A stretch of 45,446 nucleotides of DNA from Aquibacillus sediminis (GCF_005870085.1 NZ_SZNM01000029.1:1-45446), one strand, 5' to 3'; counted from the stretch's first letter, positions 6,886 through 15,917 are shown. Notes: generated by a model not told the origin, from the letters alone. Translations and numbers: made by a program.

Positions 6886-7289
6886 GTAAGAAACCTCTCC
6901 CTTCCTTAAAATAAATTAATTGATAATAGAGCATAGTATGGATGATAACAGCATTCCTAGCAGTAGGATTACTGTTGATCACTGTAATAAGAAAGTGGGC
7001 TATAGATCATAGTTGCCTGGCAAGCCACGTCCGGCCCAACGGCCATCGATTACCAGGATGATAAAACCAATCTATGTTTGATCCCAAATTCCTGTGACAC
7101 ATATCCAAAAAATTTTTATCCCGATGCAACCGTCGTAAGCTCCCCACTTCAAAACATCAAATGAGACGAAGATGTTAAGTGAGAGTTAACTTTTGCTAAC
7201 ACTACAATTGGTTTAAGGGCTACGTGTCTCCCCTTGGTACTGACACGCAGTGAGTAAGAACAATAACCTCCCACTAAGTGAAGATCTAT
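6886..7289. other. Non-coding gap with strong dyads between cwlJ and gerQ
   Basis: No gene is visible in these 404 bp. The stretch has several paired segments. CCTGGCAA (7016-7023) pairs with TTACCAGG (7050-7057) and encloses GGCC-CAAC-GGCC (7033-7044). AACATC (7153-7158) pairs with GATGTT (7171-7176). CGTGTC (7223-7228) pairs with GACACG (7242-7247). It is locally much richer in G and C than the flanks. It could be a structured leader of gerQ, a small RNA, or an ORF-less mobile element of the kind that carries a structured RNA. Confidence 0.5.
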
Positions 7290-7715
7290 TTATCTAAACA
7301 CTCGTGGACACTCAGATTCCAAAGGATTATAGAAGCAATGAGATTTATAGCGTCCTGCATTCCATTGGTCAAACCACTGAGCAGGACAACTCCCTTCTGG
7401 TTTAAAAAACCACAAGGAATGACTCGCTGGATGATATTTTTCACCTTTAATCACTTTACGAGCTAAATCAATATCCTTTTGTCTAGCACGTTGGAAGAAA
7501 TAACCTTTTTGTGTTGCTTCAAAACCACCAGGGCTTTGGAAAACCATGTCGCGTAAACTTGTTAGATCAGTAAAGTCAGAGCAATCGGAAATCACCCGAT
7601 TCACACCGGTGTTACCAACCATTAACATACCAAGTTGACCATCCCCCTCTGCCTCTGCTCGCATTAGCCGGGCAAGTAATTTTACATCTTCCTCTGTGTG
7701 TTGCACGACAGCCAT
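7290..7715 (-). CDS. cwlJ: Spore cortex-lytic enzyme CwlJ
   Basis: Cell-wall hydrolase of 141 residues, the usual size for CwlJ, made of the single SleB-type Hydrolase_2 domain without a peptidoglycan-binding domain. The N-terminal RLMRAEAEGDGQLGM carries the conserved acidic residue (E21) of this family, and the Ca2+-dipicolinate-triggered enzyme degrades spore cortex during germination. The conserved SLWFFKPEG and C-terminal HCFYNP are also typical. The start at 7715 is chosen for its AGAGGTGA ribosome site; an in-frame ATG further upstream has none. It is followed by gerQ, whose product localises CwlJ, so the pair is functionally coherent, although a 404-bp gap separates them. Confidence 0.95.
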   Translation of the reverse strand: MAVVQHTEEDVKLLARLMRAEAEGDGQLGMLMVGNTGVNRVISDCSDFTDLTSLRDMVFQSPGGFEATQKGYFFQRARQKDIDLARKVIKGEKYHPASHSLWFFKPEGSCPAQWFDQWNAGRYKSHCFYNPLESECPRVFR

Positions 7716-8076
7716 GTTGTCACCTCTCTCCAAAAGAAGGCGGATCGGTGAATAGGTGCGACAAGTGCACATACTCTAATACATATGCCTATGCAGAAAT
7801 GATTTAAACGATGATAAAAATTGAATGATTTTCTGCAATTACTTTCTCAATGTGCCCAAAGTAAGTATATGGTGGAACATGAAAAGATGTTCATAAGTAA
7901 GTGACTTTTTTAAAAAATTCACAGAGGAAAGGTAGGAGGGCGGTCTAAAAAACGTTATACAAACGATTGAGCATGTTCCATTGTGTAAAAGTTTGTAACA
8001 TAACTTAAATTTGTTCGTCTAATTAGTAAATAGATTTTCGCATTATTTAGTTAAGATAAAGAAAGGAGCATGTTAA
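7716..8076. other. Divergent intergenic region, no gene
   Basis: These 361 bp lie between the start of cwlJ and the lipoprotein gene and should carry both promoters. I see only a short dyad, GAACAT with ATGTTC (7875-7892), and cannot assign promoters with confidence. Confidence 0.5.
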
Positions 8077-8889
8077 ATGTATAAACTAGTATTAGGGAGT
8101 TTACTCACCCTTACCCTAGCTGCTTGTGGGACAACAGGTGCAGAGGAACCAGGAGAAAAACAGGCAGGAGAGGAACAAGTTGAGGAAAACACCGTCAGTA
8201 TGGAGAACGTCGAACTATCTACGGATGCATTAATCGAGGGGGATCAAGCGAAATTTGTATTGGAATTGGAGAATACAAACGAGGAGGATGTGGACCTTTT
8301 AATGCCAAGCGGTAAGAAATATGAAATTGTAGTAACAAATGATGAGGGGGAAGAAGTGTATCGTTATTCAGAAGGTAAGATGTTTACACAAGCATTAGAA
8401 ACCGTTACGATTCCAGCCGATGATAAAGTGGCATGGGAAGAAGAATGGGATTTACATTCCGAGGACGAACTTGTTGAAGAAGGAGAATATAACGTAGATT
8501 TTACTGTAGTTGTAAACGAATTTGACGGAGAAGAAGTAGAAGACTTTACGGACGAAACGACATTAGAAGTGTCCGATTTGAATTTTGCTTTTAAAAATGT
8601 AAATCTTGAAAAATCAGATGGCGACTATGTAGTGACAGGAGAAGCTAGAGTGTTTGAAGGGGTATTCTTATTCAGTGTGGATAGTGGCAATGAGAACATT
8701 ATAGAGGAAACAGGGGTGCAAGTGGATTTTGGCGCACCTGAATGGTCAGAGTTTACAATCGACATTGCAGAAGAGGATGTACCTGAAAATGAACCAGTAA
8801 CACTTTCGCTATATGAACGGAGTATGAAAGATGGTTCCAAGACAAATATGATGGAGCTGCAGCTGAATCAAGAGCCACAGGACCTATAA
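8077..8889 (+). CDS. Lipoprotein with BsuPI-like and Gmad2-like domains
   Basis: Predicted surface lipoprotein of 270 residues. The signal peptide covers residues 1-16, with lipobox LAAC and the lipidated Cys17, followed by an acidic linker. Residues 40-165 look like the BsuPI (intracellular proteinase inhibitor) beta-sandwich fold, with YEIVVTNDEGEEVYRYSEGK and a WEEEW segment. Residues 170-265 look like a Gmad2 immunoglobulin-like domain (GEARVFEGVFLF and a C-terminal VTLSLYERSMKDG). Such lipoproteins occur in spore formers, but no function is established. The protein is very acidic, which would suit a salt-adapted host. The gene is monocistronic with an AAAGGAG ribosome site. Confidence 0.8.
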   Translation: MYKLVLGSLLTLTLAACGTTGAEEPGEKQAGEEQVEENTVSMENVELSTDALIEGDQAKFVLELENTNEEDVDLLMPSGKKYEIVVTNDEGEEVYRYSEGKMFTQALETVTIPADDKVAWEEEWDLHSEDELVEEGEYNVDFTVVVNEFDGEEVEDFTDETTLEVSDLNFAFKNVNLEKSDGDYVVTGEARVFEGVFLFSVDSGNENIIEETGVQVDFGAPEWSEFTIDIAEEDVPENEPVTLSLYERSMKDGSKTNMMELQLNQEPQDL

Positions 8890-8912
8890 GGTTTTGTGGT
8901 TTTTTACGTTGT

Positions 8913-8950
8913 GAAAAAACAGAGAAGAAATCATGTCGATTTCTCCTCTG
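8913..8950 (-). terminator. Terminator of hemQ
   Basis: A stem CAGAGAAGAAAT (8920-8931) with ATTTCTCCTCTG (8939-8950) is followed on the minus strand by TTTTTT. It serves hemQ, which ends at 8962. The opposite side lacks a clear T run. Confidence 0.8.
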
Positions 8951-8961
8951 TAGTTGTATCG

Positions 8962-9711
8962 TTAATTTACTTGTAAGTAAGCAGGTACGGAATCTTTTTC
9001 TAGGATGTTCCCCACATAGAAAGCACCGAATTCACCGTAGCGCGCACTTACTTCATCAAAGCGCATTTCATAAACGAGTTTTTTAATTTGTAAGACGTCT
9101 TTCGCAAATAGCGTAACGCTCCATTCCCAGTCATCAAATCCCATTGAACCAGTAATGATTTGCTTAATTTTGCCCGCATACTTTCTACCAGTTAGACTGT
9201 GTTCATACATTAACTGTCGGCGGTCATCGAATGGAAGGGAGTACCAATTATCGTTTCCTTGTCGACGCTTGTCCATTGGGTAAAAGCAAATATGATCCCA
9301 CTTTGGTAGGCGTGGTTTTAGTCGTGCTCGCACACCTGGGTTATCTTCAGGATTTTCGCCTTCTTTGGACATATATTTAGAAAGTTCGACAACAGAAACA
9401 TAAGAATAAGCAGGGACAGTGTACTCAGCTAGTTTTGATTTGTTAAAGGCAAGTTCAACTTGCTCGAGTTCCTTCATTGTTGGTCGAAGGATCATTAAAA
9501 TAAGATCTGCTTTTTGTCCCATAACGGAATAAACAGCGTGACTTCCTTCGCGATCTTCTTCAATTTGCTCCCAATCCGTTACCATGTTTTGAAATTCTGT
9601 GATCGCAGTTTGGCGTTCATCTTCTGAGGCCTGTTTCCAAGCTGTCCAATTTATTGTTCTTAAGTCATGTAGACAATACCAACCATCCATGGTTTCTACG
9701 GCTTCTGCCAT
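8962..9711 (-). CDS. hemQ: Coproheme decarboxylase HemQ (YwfI)
   Basis: Cytosolic enzyme of 249 residues in the chlorite-dismutase-like family. It carries out the last step of the coproporphyrin-dependent haem pathway of Gram-positive bacteria, decarboxylating coproheme III to haem b with peroxide. Expected active-site residues are present: Tyr144 in FYPMDKRR corresponds to the catalytic tyrosine, and His171 in [10 protein letters not shown] to the proximal haem ligand. The start at 9711 is chosen because AAGGAGAG lies 8-9 nt before that ATG. It is divergent from pta, the same arrangement of neighbours as ywfI-pta in B. subtilis. Confidence 0.95.
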   Translation of the reverse strand: MAEAVETMDGWYCLHDLRTINWTAWKQASEDERQTAITEFQNMVTDWEQIEEDREGSHAVYSVMGQKADLILMILRPTMKELEQVELAFNKSKLAEYTVPAYSYVSVVELSKYMSKEGENPEDNPGVRARLKPRLPKWDHICFYPMDKRRQGNDNWYSLPFDDRRQLMYEHSLTGRKYAGKIKQIITGSMGFDDWEWSVTLFAKDVLQIKKLVYEMRFDEVSARYGEFGAFYVGNILEKDSVPAYLQVN

Positions 9712-9940
9712 AACGCATCTCTCCTTCATTATTCCATCTGTTTTTAATATAACATAATTGGGGAATAGTAATCATGAATCATGTTTACATGGAATGTCGT
9801 AATAGTTGTTGGTGGTCAAGGTTTATTCACAAAAACGTATCATAATTGTCAAAAAATGTAAGAAGTTGTTATTTATCCCTTTTATTCAAACACAAAAAGG
9901 CGTATTATATATAACAGGAATAATGATGGAGGGTTCATTT

Positions 9941-10912
9941 ATGAGTAATCTATTTGATAATTTAACAGCAAAATTAAAAGAAAACGGCAGACGTATTGTC
10001 TTTCCAGAAGGATTAGATGAAAGGATCATCACAGCTGCTAGTCGTTTAGGTACAGAAGGAATTGTTGTACCTGTACTACTAGGAAATGAAGAAGAAGTGA
10101 AACAGAAGGCAAGTGAGATTGGTGTTGATGTAAGCAATACAGAAATCATTGACCCAAATAGCTATCATGCTTTTGATGAACTTGTTGCAAGTTTTGTCGA
10201 ACGCCGTAAAGGAAAAGCAACAGAAGAAGATGCTCGTAAGATTTTATTAGATGAGAACTATTTTGGTACAATGCTAGTCCATACGGGTAAAGCGGATGGT
10301 CTTGTTAGTGGTGCGGTTCATTCAACAGCTGATACGGTACGCCCTGCACTACAAATCATCAAAACAAAAGAAGGCATTAAAAAGACATCGGGTGTGTTTA
10401 TCATGGTTCGTGGTGATGAGAAATATGTGTTTGCTGATTGTGCCATCAACATTGCACCTGACAGCCAAGATTTAGCTGAGATTGCAGCGGCAAGTGCTGA
10501 AACAGCGAACTTATTCGACATTGATCCACGTATCGCGATGTTAAGTTTCTCAACGAAAGGTTCTGCTAAATCAGAAGAAACGGAAAAAGTTTCTGAAGCA
10601 GTTCGTATCGCAAAAGAACAACATCCTGATTTAGTGTTAGATGGGGAATTCCAATTTGATGCAGCATTTGTTCCATCTGTTGCAGAGAAAAAAGCGCCAG
10701 ACTCTGTTCTTAAAGGGGATGCGAACGTATTTGTTTTCCCAGGACTGGAAGCAGGAAATATTGGATACAAAATAGCCCAACGCCTAGGTAACTTTGATGC
10801 AGTTGGCCCAATCTTACAAGGACTTAACAAACCAGTTAATGACTTATCACGCGGCTGTGATGCGGATGATGTATATAAATTGGCTATTATTACTGGTGCA
10901 CAAGCACTATAA
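9941..10912 (+). CDS. pta: Phosphate acetyltransferase
   Basis: Cytosolic enzyme of 323 residues, the same length as B. subtilis Pta. It converts acetyl-CoA and phosphate to acetyl phosphate and CoA in the acetate overflow pathway. Conserved family segments include VFPEGLDERI near the N-terminus, GLVSGAVHSTADTVRP in the middle and FPGLEAGNIGYKIAQR near the C-terminus. The start at 9941 is supported by GGAGGG 8 nt upstream; in-frame codons further 5' lack one. It is followed by an intrinsic terminator, so it is a single-gene unit. CcpA controls pta in B. subtilis, but I see no clear cre here. Confidence 0.96.
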   Translation: MSNLFDNLTAKLKENGRRIVFPEGLDERIITAASRLGTEGIVVPVLLGNEEEVKQKASEIGVDVSNTEIIDPNSYHAFDELVASFVERRKGKATEEDARKILLDENYFGTMLVHTGKADGLVSGAVHSTADTVRPALQIIKTKEGIKKTSGVFIMVRGDEKYVFADCAINIAPDSQDLAEIAAASAETANLFDIDPRIAMLSFSTKGSAKSEETEKVSEAVRIAKEQHPDLVLDGEFQFDAAFVPSVAEKKAPDSVLKGDANVFVFPGLEAGNIGYKIAQRLGNFDAVGPILQGLNKPVNDLSRGCDADDVYKLAIITGAQAL

Positions 10913-10924
10913 AATTTACACGAG

Positions 10925-10962
10925 ACGAGCTTGGATCTAAAATGGATCTGAGCTCGTTTTTT
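10925..10962 (+). terminator. Terminator of pta
   Basis: The stem ACGAGCT (10925-10931) with AGCTCGT (10951-10957) is followed by TTTTTT, 12 nt after the stop of pta. The loop contains two near copies of GGATCT. Confidence 0.9.
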
Positions 10963-11010
10963 ATGTGCGTTCTGTTTAAGTTAAAACGTGGATATGAGAG
11001 CAGAGGAAGG

Positions 11011-11488
11011 AAACGTGTATATTAAAGCTAAAAAAAGCGCTAGATGTGCACGATAAAGAGAGAAACGTGTATATTAGGGCAGAAAAAAGAGCTAGATGTG
11101 CACGATAAAGAGAGAAACGTTTATATTAGGGCAGAAAAAAGCGCTAGATGTGCACGATAAAGAGAGAAACGTTTATATTAGAGCAGAAAAAAGCGTCAGA
11201 TGTGCACGATAAAGAGAGAAACGTGTATATTAGAGCAGGAAAAAGAGCTAGATGTGCACGATAAAGAGAGAAACGTGTATATTAGGGCAGAAAAAAGCGC
11301 CAGATGTGCATGTTTAGGAGAGAAAACGTTTATATTAGAGCAGAAAAAAGAGCTAGATGTGCACGATAAAGAGAGAAACGTGTATATTAGAGCAGGAAAA
11401 AGAGCTAGATGTGCACGATAAAGAGAGAAACGTTTATATTAGCGCAGAAAAAAGTGCCAGATGTGCATGTTTAAGAAGGAAACGTGTA
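11011..11488. repeat. Tandem array, nine 52-bp hairpin units
   Basis: Units start with AAACGTGTAT or AAACGTTTAT at 11011, 11063, 11115, 11167, 11219, 11271, 11324, 11376 and 11428. Spacing is 52 bp (once 53), and a partial tenth unit starts at 11480. Each unit folds on itself: CGTGTATAT pairs with ATGTGCACG (two G-T pairs) around a purine-rich middle such as GCAGAAAAAAGC. Small ORFs seen here are just the repeat translated. The array fills the gap between the pta terminator and menC. The same unit family recurs at 22331-22510. Confidence 0.9.
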
Positions 11489-11558
11489 GGTTTAGGGTGG
11501 ATTTTTATTCTATTATACTTGTTTCAAAAAATAGTGTGGAGAAGAGGAGGCATTAGAT

Positions 11559-12680
11559 GTGACAGATAGATCATTTTCAATTAAACAAGTTGTTCTTCAT
11601 CGTTTGAACATGCAATTAAAACAGCCGTTTACAACAAGTTTAGGTGATGTGAACTTGAAAGATTTTTATGTTGTCGAAGTCATCGACGAGGAGGGTTATC
11701 GCGGTTTTGGCGAAACAGCAGCATTCCCAACACCTTGGTACACAGAGGAGACAGTCGAGACAAACCGACATGTAATGGAAACCTCGTTAATCCCATTAGT
11801 TTTATATCAATCATTTACGCATCCCAATCAAGTTGCCCCGCTATTTGAAAAAGTACGCCGAAATAATATGGCGAAAGCGGCAGTTGAAGGGGCGATTTGG
11901 GATTTATATGCCAAACGAAAGGACATGCCGCTAGCAACTGCAATTGGTGGAGCCAAACAAAAAGTTGATGTAGGCGTTAGCATTGGCATTCAACCTTCGA
12001 TCAACCGGTTGCTACATACAATTGAACGGCGAGTAGCTGAAGGGTACAAGCGTGTGAAATTAAAAATCAAACCCGGCTGGGACGTAAACGTGCTCGAACA
12101 GGTTCGTACCCGTTTTCCTGATCTACCAATTATGGTGGACGCAAATTCTGCCTACAGCTTACAAGATATCGATCATTTGAAACAGTTGGATGATTTTAAT
12201 TTAATGATGATCGAACAACCCTTAGCCCATGATGATTTTTTAGAACATGCCCAACTACAAGCGAAATTACGCACACCGATTTGCTTAGATGAAAGTATAC
12301 ATACGTTGAATGATGTGAAAATGGCCGTTCATATAGGGAGTTGCAAGATCATTAATATAAAAGTTTCCCGGGTTGGTGGGATAACGGTGGCCAAACAAAT
12401 CCATGACTATTGTGCCGCTCACAATATCCAAGTATGGTGTGGCGGAATGTTAGAGGCAGGCATTGGCCGCGCCCATAGTGTCGCGCTTTCTACGCTACCG
12501 AATTTTACCTTGCCAGGAGATACAGCGGCATCTAGCAACTATTGGGAGCGAGATATTATTGATCCTGAAGTAACAATGGAAAATGGGGAAATTACCATTC
12601 CAAATCGCGCGGGGATTGGGTATGAGGTGGATTGGAAAGCGTTGGAGATGTATCGTGTTGGAAAAAGTATTTTTAAATAA
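11559..12680 (+). CDS. menC: o-Succinylbenzoate synthase MenC (OSBS/NSAR type)
   Basis: Enolase-superfamily enzyme of 373 residues. The catalytic set of the muconate-lactonising subgroup is complete: K167-x-K169 in RVKLKIK, metal ligands D194 (MVDANSAY), E219 (MIEQPL) and D244 (CLDESIH), and K268 in IINIKVS. MenC dehydrates SHCHC to o-succinylbenzoate in menaquinone synthesis. This Bacillaceae branch also includes enzymes that racemise N-succinyl amino acids, so the second activity is possible. The start is GTG with GAGGAGG 8 nt upstream. No other men genes are adjacent, which is unlike B. subtilis, where menC follows menE. Confidence 0.87.
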   Translation: MTDRSFSIKQVVLHRLNMQLKQPFTTSLGDVNLKDFYVVEVIDEEGYRGFGETAAFPTPWYTEETVETNRHVMETSLIPLVLYQSFTHPNQVAPLFEKVRRNNMAKAAVEGAIWDLYAKRKDMPLATAIGGAKQKVDVGVSIGIQPSINRLLHTIERRVAEGYKRVKLKIKPGWDVNVLEQVRTRFPDLPIMVDANSAYSLQDIDHLKQLDDFNLMMIEQPLAHDDFLEHAQLQAKLRTPICLDESIHTLNDVKMAVHIGSCKIINIKVSRVGGITVAKQIHDYCAAHNIQVWCGGMLEAGIGRAHSVALSTLPNFTLPGDTAASSNYWERDIIDPEVTMENGEITIPNRAGIGYEVDWKALEMYRVGKSIFK

Positions 12681-12689
12681 CGAAATGAG

Positions 12690-12900
12690 GGACCACATTA
12701 CTGTACAAGGTGGATCCTCATTCCGCTATTTGCTGCAAAAGAGAAGGTTTTCGAAAGGAACCGGTTCTTGGTTCCGTTAAAGGTGTGCATTAACAGTAAA
12801 AATGAATGAAAAAAAGGCAAATAGCGGAACCAGAGGCCGGTTGAATCAAGAACCACATTATCGTGCAAAACGGGTCCTCATTCCGCTATCCCCCTCAAAA
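12690..12900. repeat. Degenerate repeat pair with inverted copy
   Basis: ACCACATTA followed about 20 nt later by TCCTCATTCCGCTAT occurs at 12692 and again at 12852, 160 bp apart (about three times 53). Between them CAAATAGCGGAACC near 12819 is the inverse of GGTTCCGCTATTTG-like sequence, so the segment can form a large hairpin. It lies between the convergent menC and lipL and may act as a terminator for both. No gene is visible. Confidence 0.6.
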
Positions 12901-12912
12901 TCAAAACGAGAT

Positions 12913-13743
12913 TTACCCCAACACCTTTCTATTCCGCTCCACCATTTGTTCCATTCTTTTTTCAAAAATGGCCTGTTCTTGTTCATCCAAAGGATCACGC
13001 GTTAGGTCTGTCGCTAGTTCTTCAAGGGCTTGTTCAATCCGCTCAACAACGTCTTGGACGGTGAGGGAGCGATCAAGTAGTTGCGACAAGGAAGCCATCG
13101 TTTCCGGTCGAATCGTTGGATAGTCAAACGAACCTTTTTCCCCGCGCAAACCATGTTCGTAAAAACCACGCACAAGCTCAGCGCGCTCCTCGCCATCCCC
13201 TTCGACACACAAGTAGATTTGCACGGCCGCACCGTTTTTAACACGTCGTTGCGAAATACCGGCAAACTTTTTTCCATGAATACTTAGGTCGTATTCACCA
13301 GGACAGTAAGAACCTTCTACTTCATATGCTTCAATGCCATCCGTCAAGTCACGGAAAAGATACTTGGTGAAATCCACCATCGCATCGTATCCATCGTGAA
13401 TGCCCAGTTTTTTTATGTCAGGCAAAATTAATGACATATTTAATACGCCGCGATCAAGCACGACCGCAAGTCCTCCAGAATTGCGCACCGTTCCTTGGAA
13501 ACCGTGCTCCTGTAAATAGGCTAAGGCATCATCGATGTAAGGCAATTTTGCATCGGGAATGCCTAACATAAGGGTGTGATCATGGACCCATAGCCTTAAT
13601 GTTGGGGCAGATTCATGGTTGCCAACCGATGTTGCCAACGCATCATCAATTGCAAACGAAGCCATTGGTTGATGTTCCTCTGGTTGACTTTGATCAATAT
13701 ATCGAAAAAGCGTTCCACTAAAAAAATTTTTCCAATCGGTCAT
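12913..13743 (-). CDS. lipL: Octanoyl-[GcvH]:protein N-octanoyltransferase LipL
   Basis: Cytosolic amidotransferase of 276 residues of the biotin/lipoate ligase-like fold. LipL moves octanoyl groups from GcvH to the E2 subunits of 2-oxoacid dehydrogenases in B. subtilis lipoate metabolism. Visible family features are RNSGGLAVVLDRGVLN (residues 87-102), the active-site Cys147 in EGSYCPGEYDLSIHGKKFAG, and Lys159 in that same segment. The ATG at 13743 has GAAGGAG 9 nt upstream, and longer in-frame starts lack support. In B. subtilis ywfL follows pta; here menC and repeats lie between and the gene is inverted. Confidence 0.92.
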   Translation of the reverse strand: MTDWKNFFSGTLFRYIDQSQPEEHQPMASFAIDDALATSVGNHESAPTLRLWVHDHTLMLGIPDAKLPYIDDALAYLQEHGFQGTVRNSGGLAVVLDRGVLNMSLILPDIKKLGIHDGYDAMVDFTKYLFRDLTDGIEAYEVEGSYCPGEYDLSIHGKKFAGISQRRVKNGAAVQIYLCVEGDGEERAELVRGFYEHGLRGEKGSFDYPTIRPETMASLSQLLDRSLTVQDVVERIEQALEELATDLTRDPLDEQEQAIFEKRMEQMVERNRKVLG

Positions 13744-13909
13744 AATATGTACTCCTTCAGTTAATATAAGCAGTTCTATTATACCAAATAAAAACTTTTT
13801 GCTAAAAAGCATTTTTGTTAGACCGAATCTATTATATAATGACGTTAAATAGAATATTTCGCAGCAATGAAAAAGGGTTTCTAACATACTAGAGCCCTTA
13901 TCATTTTGT

Positions 13910-13973
13910 CTAAGCAAAGTCACCCGATGATGAAAGTCTAAGATGAGAAATGCGGTGGTATGACTTTGCCTAG
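13910..13973. repeat. Imperfect inverted repeat upstream of ywfO
   Basis: CTAAGCAAAGTCA (13910-13922) pairs with TGACTTTGCCTAG (13961-13973) with one mismatch, enclosing 38 bp. It lies between the divergent lipL and ywfO, about 50 bp before ywfO. It could be a small interspersed element or an mRNA leader hairpin. Confidence 0.6.
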
Positions 13974-14025
13974 TATAGATTAGCATGCAGCAAGAAGTTT
14001 AATTAAATGCAGAAAGGGTAAAAAA

Positions 14026-15324
14026 ATGTCATATAAAGACGAGCGATTAAGTGAAGAAAAAGTATTTAAAGACCCAGTACATAGGTATGTGCACGTCAAT
14101 GATCAGGTGATTTGGGATTTGATTGGTGCCCCAGAGTTTCAGCGTCTGCGTCGTGTGAAACAATTAGGGACATCTTATGTGACGTTTCATGGGGCTGAAC
14201 ATAGCCGGTTTAATCATTCCTTAGGTGTGTATGAAATTGTTCGTCGCATTCTTAATAACTTCGAAGGCCAACCGAATTGGAATCAGGATGAGCGACTGTT
14301 ATGTTTGTGTGCAGCTTTACTTCACGATCTTGGACATGGCCCGTTTTCCCATTCATTTGAGAAAGTATTTAAATTAGACCACGAAGATTTTACGAGAAAA
14401 ATTATTTTAGGTGATACCCATATTAATCAAATTTTACGACGTGTTGGCGAAGCGTTTCCGCAAAAAGTAGCCGATGTCATAAACAAAACGTATGAGGATA
14501 AACTAGTGGTTAGCTTGATTTCAAGTCAAATCGATGCCGATCGTATGGATTACTTGCAACGGGATGCCTATTATACAGGGGTTAGCTATGGTCACTTTGA
14601 TATGGAACGGATTTTACGTGTGATGCGTCCGCTTGAGGATCAAGTGGTCATCAAGGAGTCCGGGATGCATGCTGTCGAAGATTACATTATGAGCCGCTAC
14701 CAAATGTATTGGCAAGTTTATTTTCACCCTGTGACAAGAAGTGCAGAAGTGATTTTATCGAAAATATTACACAGGGCCAAATCACTTTTTGAACAAGGCT
14801 ATGCCTTCAAATTAAAGCCAACCCATTTTCTTTCCTTTTTTGCTGAAGATGTGTCCTTGCAAGAATATTTGCGGTTGGACGAGCATGTTGTGCTGTATTA
14901 TTTTCAAATGTGGATCGACGAAGACGATGAGATTTTAAGTGATTTATGTGAAAGGTTTAGTAACCGGCACTTATTTAAATATATTGAATTTAATCCAAAT
15001 TTACAGATGAACCAATGGATGGAGCTGTATCGCTTATTTACTGAAGCGGGCATTAATCCTGATTATTACTTAGTTGTCGATTCGTCATCCGACCTCCCAT
15101 ATGATTTTTACCGACCAGGAGAAGAAGAGGAGCGTTTGCCAATTCATTTGTTAATGCCAAAAACAAATGAATTGCGAGAGTTATCCAGACACTCAGACAT
15201 TGTTGAAGCCATTTCCGGAAAGAAGCGAACCGATCATAAGCTTTATTTCCCGCAAGATTTTTTAGAAGCACTACCAGAAGATAGCGACATAAAAAAACGT
15301 ATTTTTGAAATCTTATTTCATTGA
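14026..15324 (+). CDS. ywfO: HD-domain phosphohydrolase YwfO
   Basis: Cytosolic protein of 432 residues of the dGTPase/SAMHD1-like HD superfamily. Metal-binding signatures are present: H64 in SRFNHSLGVYE, H100-D101 in LLHDLGHGPFSH and an Asp in SSQIDADRMDYL. Related proteins hydrolyse dNTPs or other nucleotides, but the substrate of the YwfO group is not settled. The length matches the B. subtilis homologue. The ATG has GAAAGGG upstream. ywgA follows after a short gap, as in B. subtilis, suggesting cotranscription. Confidence 0.93.
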   Translation: MSYKDERLSEEKVFKDPVHRYVHVNDQVIWDLIGAPEFQRLRRVKQLGTSYVTFHGAEHSRFNHSLGVYEIVRRILNNFEGQPNWNQDERLLCLCAALLHDLGHGPFSHSFEKVFKLDHEDFTRKIILGDTHINQILRRVGEAFPQKVADVINKTYEDKLVVSLISSQIDADRMDYLQRDAYYTGVSYGHFDMERILRVMRPLEDQVVIKESGMHAVEDYIMSRYQMYWQVYFHPVTRSAEVILSKILHRAKSLFEQGYAFKLKPTHFLSFFAEDVSLQEYLRLDEHVVLYYFQMWIDEDDEILSDLCERFSNRHLFKYIEFNPNLQMNQWMELYRLFTEAGINPDYYLVVDSSSDLPYDFYRPGEEEERLPIHLLMPKTNELRELSRHSDIVEAISGKKRTDHKLYFPQDFLEALPEDSDIKKRIFEILFH

Positions 15325-15351
15325 TTTTTGATAGAATAGGGGTTGTTTGTT

Positions 15352-15855
15352 TTGTTGGAAAATCATGCAAAATTAGTGAAGTTCTTTTCATCTTCAGACG
15401 AGATTATTGGTCGAAAAAAGTTGCAAAAGATGATCTATATACTAAAAAAGTGTGATGTCCCATATGAGGAGAAATTTGAATTCCACTTTTATGGACCATA
15501 TTCAGAGGAACTAACATTGCGAATTGAGGAATTATGTAATCTAGGTTTTATTACTGAGCAAAAAGAGAAAAAGAGTAACTATTATCAATACCGCTATCAA
15601 GTGACAGAACAGGGCGAGCAGTTTTTAAATCAATCCAATGTCACACTACCGCCGATTGACAATTTGATTGAAAAAATGAAAGTGCAAAGTTCCAGATTTC
15701 TAGAACTTGTTTCCACGATGCTCTATTTCGACCATTTATCCAAGCAAGAAGTCGCGGAAAAGGTGCAGGTAGTGAAGAAAAAGTCCAATTACACCGAAAA
15801 AGATATCAATGAAGCGTGGCAGTTTATTGATGAATTGAATGCCATCGCAAAATAA
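15352..15855 (+). CDS. ywgA: YwgA family protein
   Basis: Protein of about 167 residues similar to B. subtilis YwgA. The N-terminal half has the segment EIIGRKKLQKMIYILKKC, which recurs in this family and resembles the winged-helix part of phage-associated antitoxin/GepA-type proteins. Function is unknown. Several TTG codons lie at the 5' end; 15352 is chosen because AGGGG ends 9 nt upstream, and 15355 is nearly as good. It begins 27 bp after ywfO and ends just before a terminator, so it is the last gene of the ywfO unit. Confidence 0.82.
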   Translation: MLENHAKLVKFFSSSDEIIGRKKLQKMIYILKKCDVPYEEKFEFHFYGPYSEELTLRIEELCNLGFITEQKEKKSNYYQYRYQVTEQGEQFLNQSNVTLPPIDNLIEKMKVQSSRFLELVSTMLYFDHLSKQEVAEKVQVVKKKSNYTEKDINEAWQFIDELNAIAK

Positions 15856-15857
15856 TA

Positions 15858-15894
15858 AAACCACCCTTTACTAGAGATGTGAAGGGTGGTTTTT
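15858..15894 (+). terminator. Terminator after ywgA
   Basis: The stem AAACCACCCTT (15858-15868) with AAGGGTGGTTT (15882-15892) is followed by more T. It starts just after the stop codon of ywgA. Confidence 0.92.
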
Positions 15895-15917
15895 GTATCT
15901 CTGGAACGCATTTGCTA

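Noticed and set aside
9806-9940. Longer N-terminus for Pta
   Set aside because: The upstream frame lacks a ribosome site, and the start at 9941 gives the standard 323 residues.
11011-11488. CRISPR array
   Set aside because: Units are contiguous and similar over their full length, with no unique spacers and no cas genes in the window. The same holds for the arrays at 15918 and 17547.
11200-11569. Short frames of 70-73 codons with repeated peptide units
   Set aside because: They are the 52-bp tandem repeat read through; they have no ribosome site and no family resemblance.
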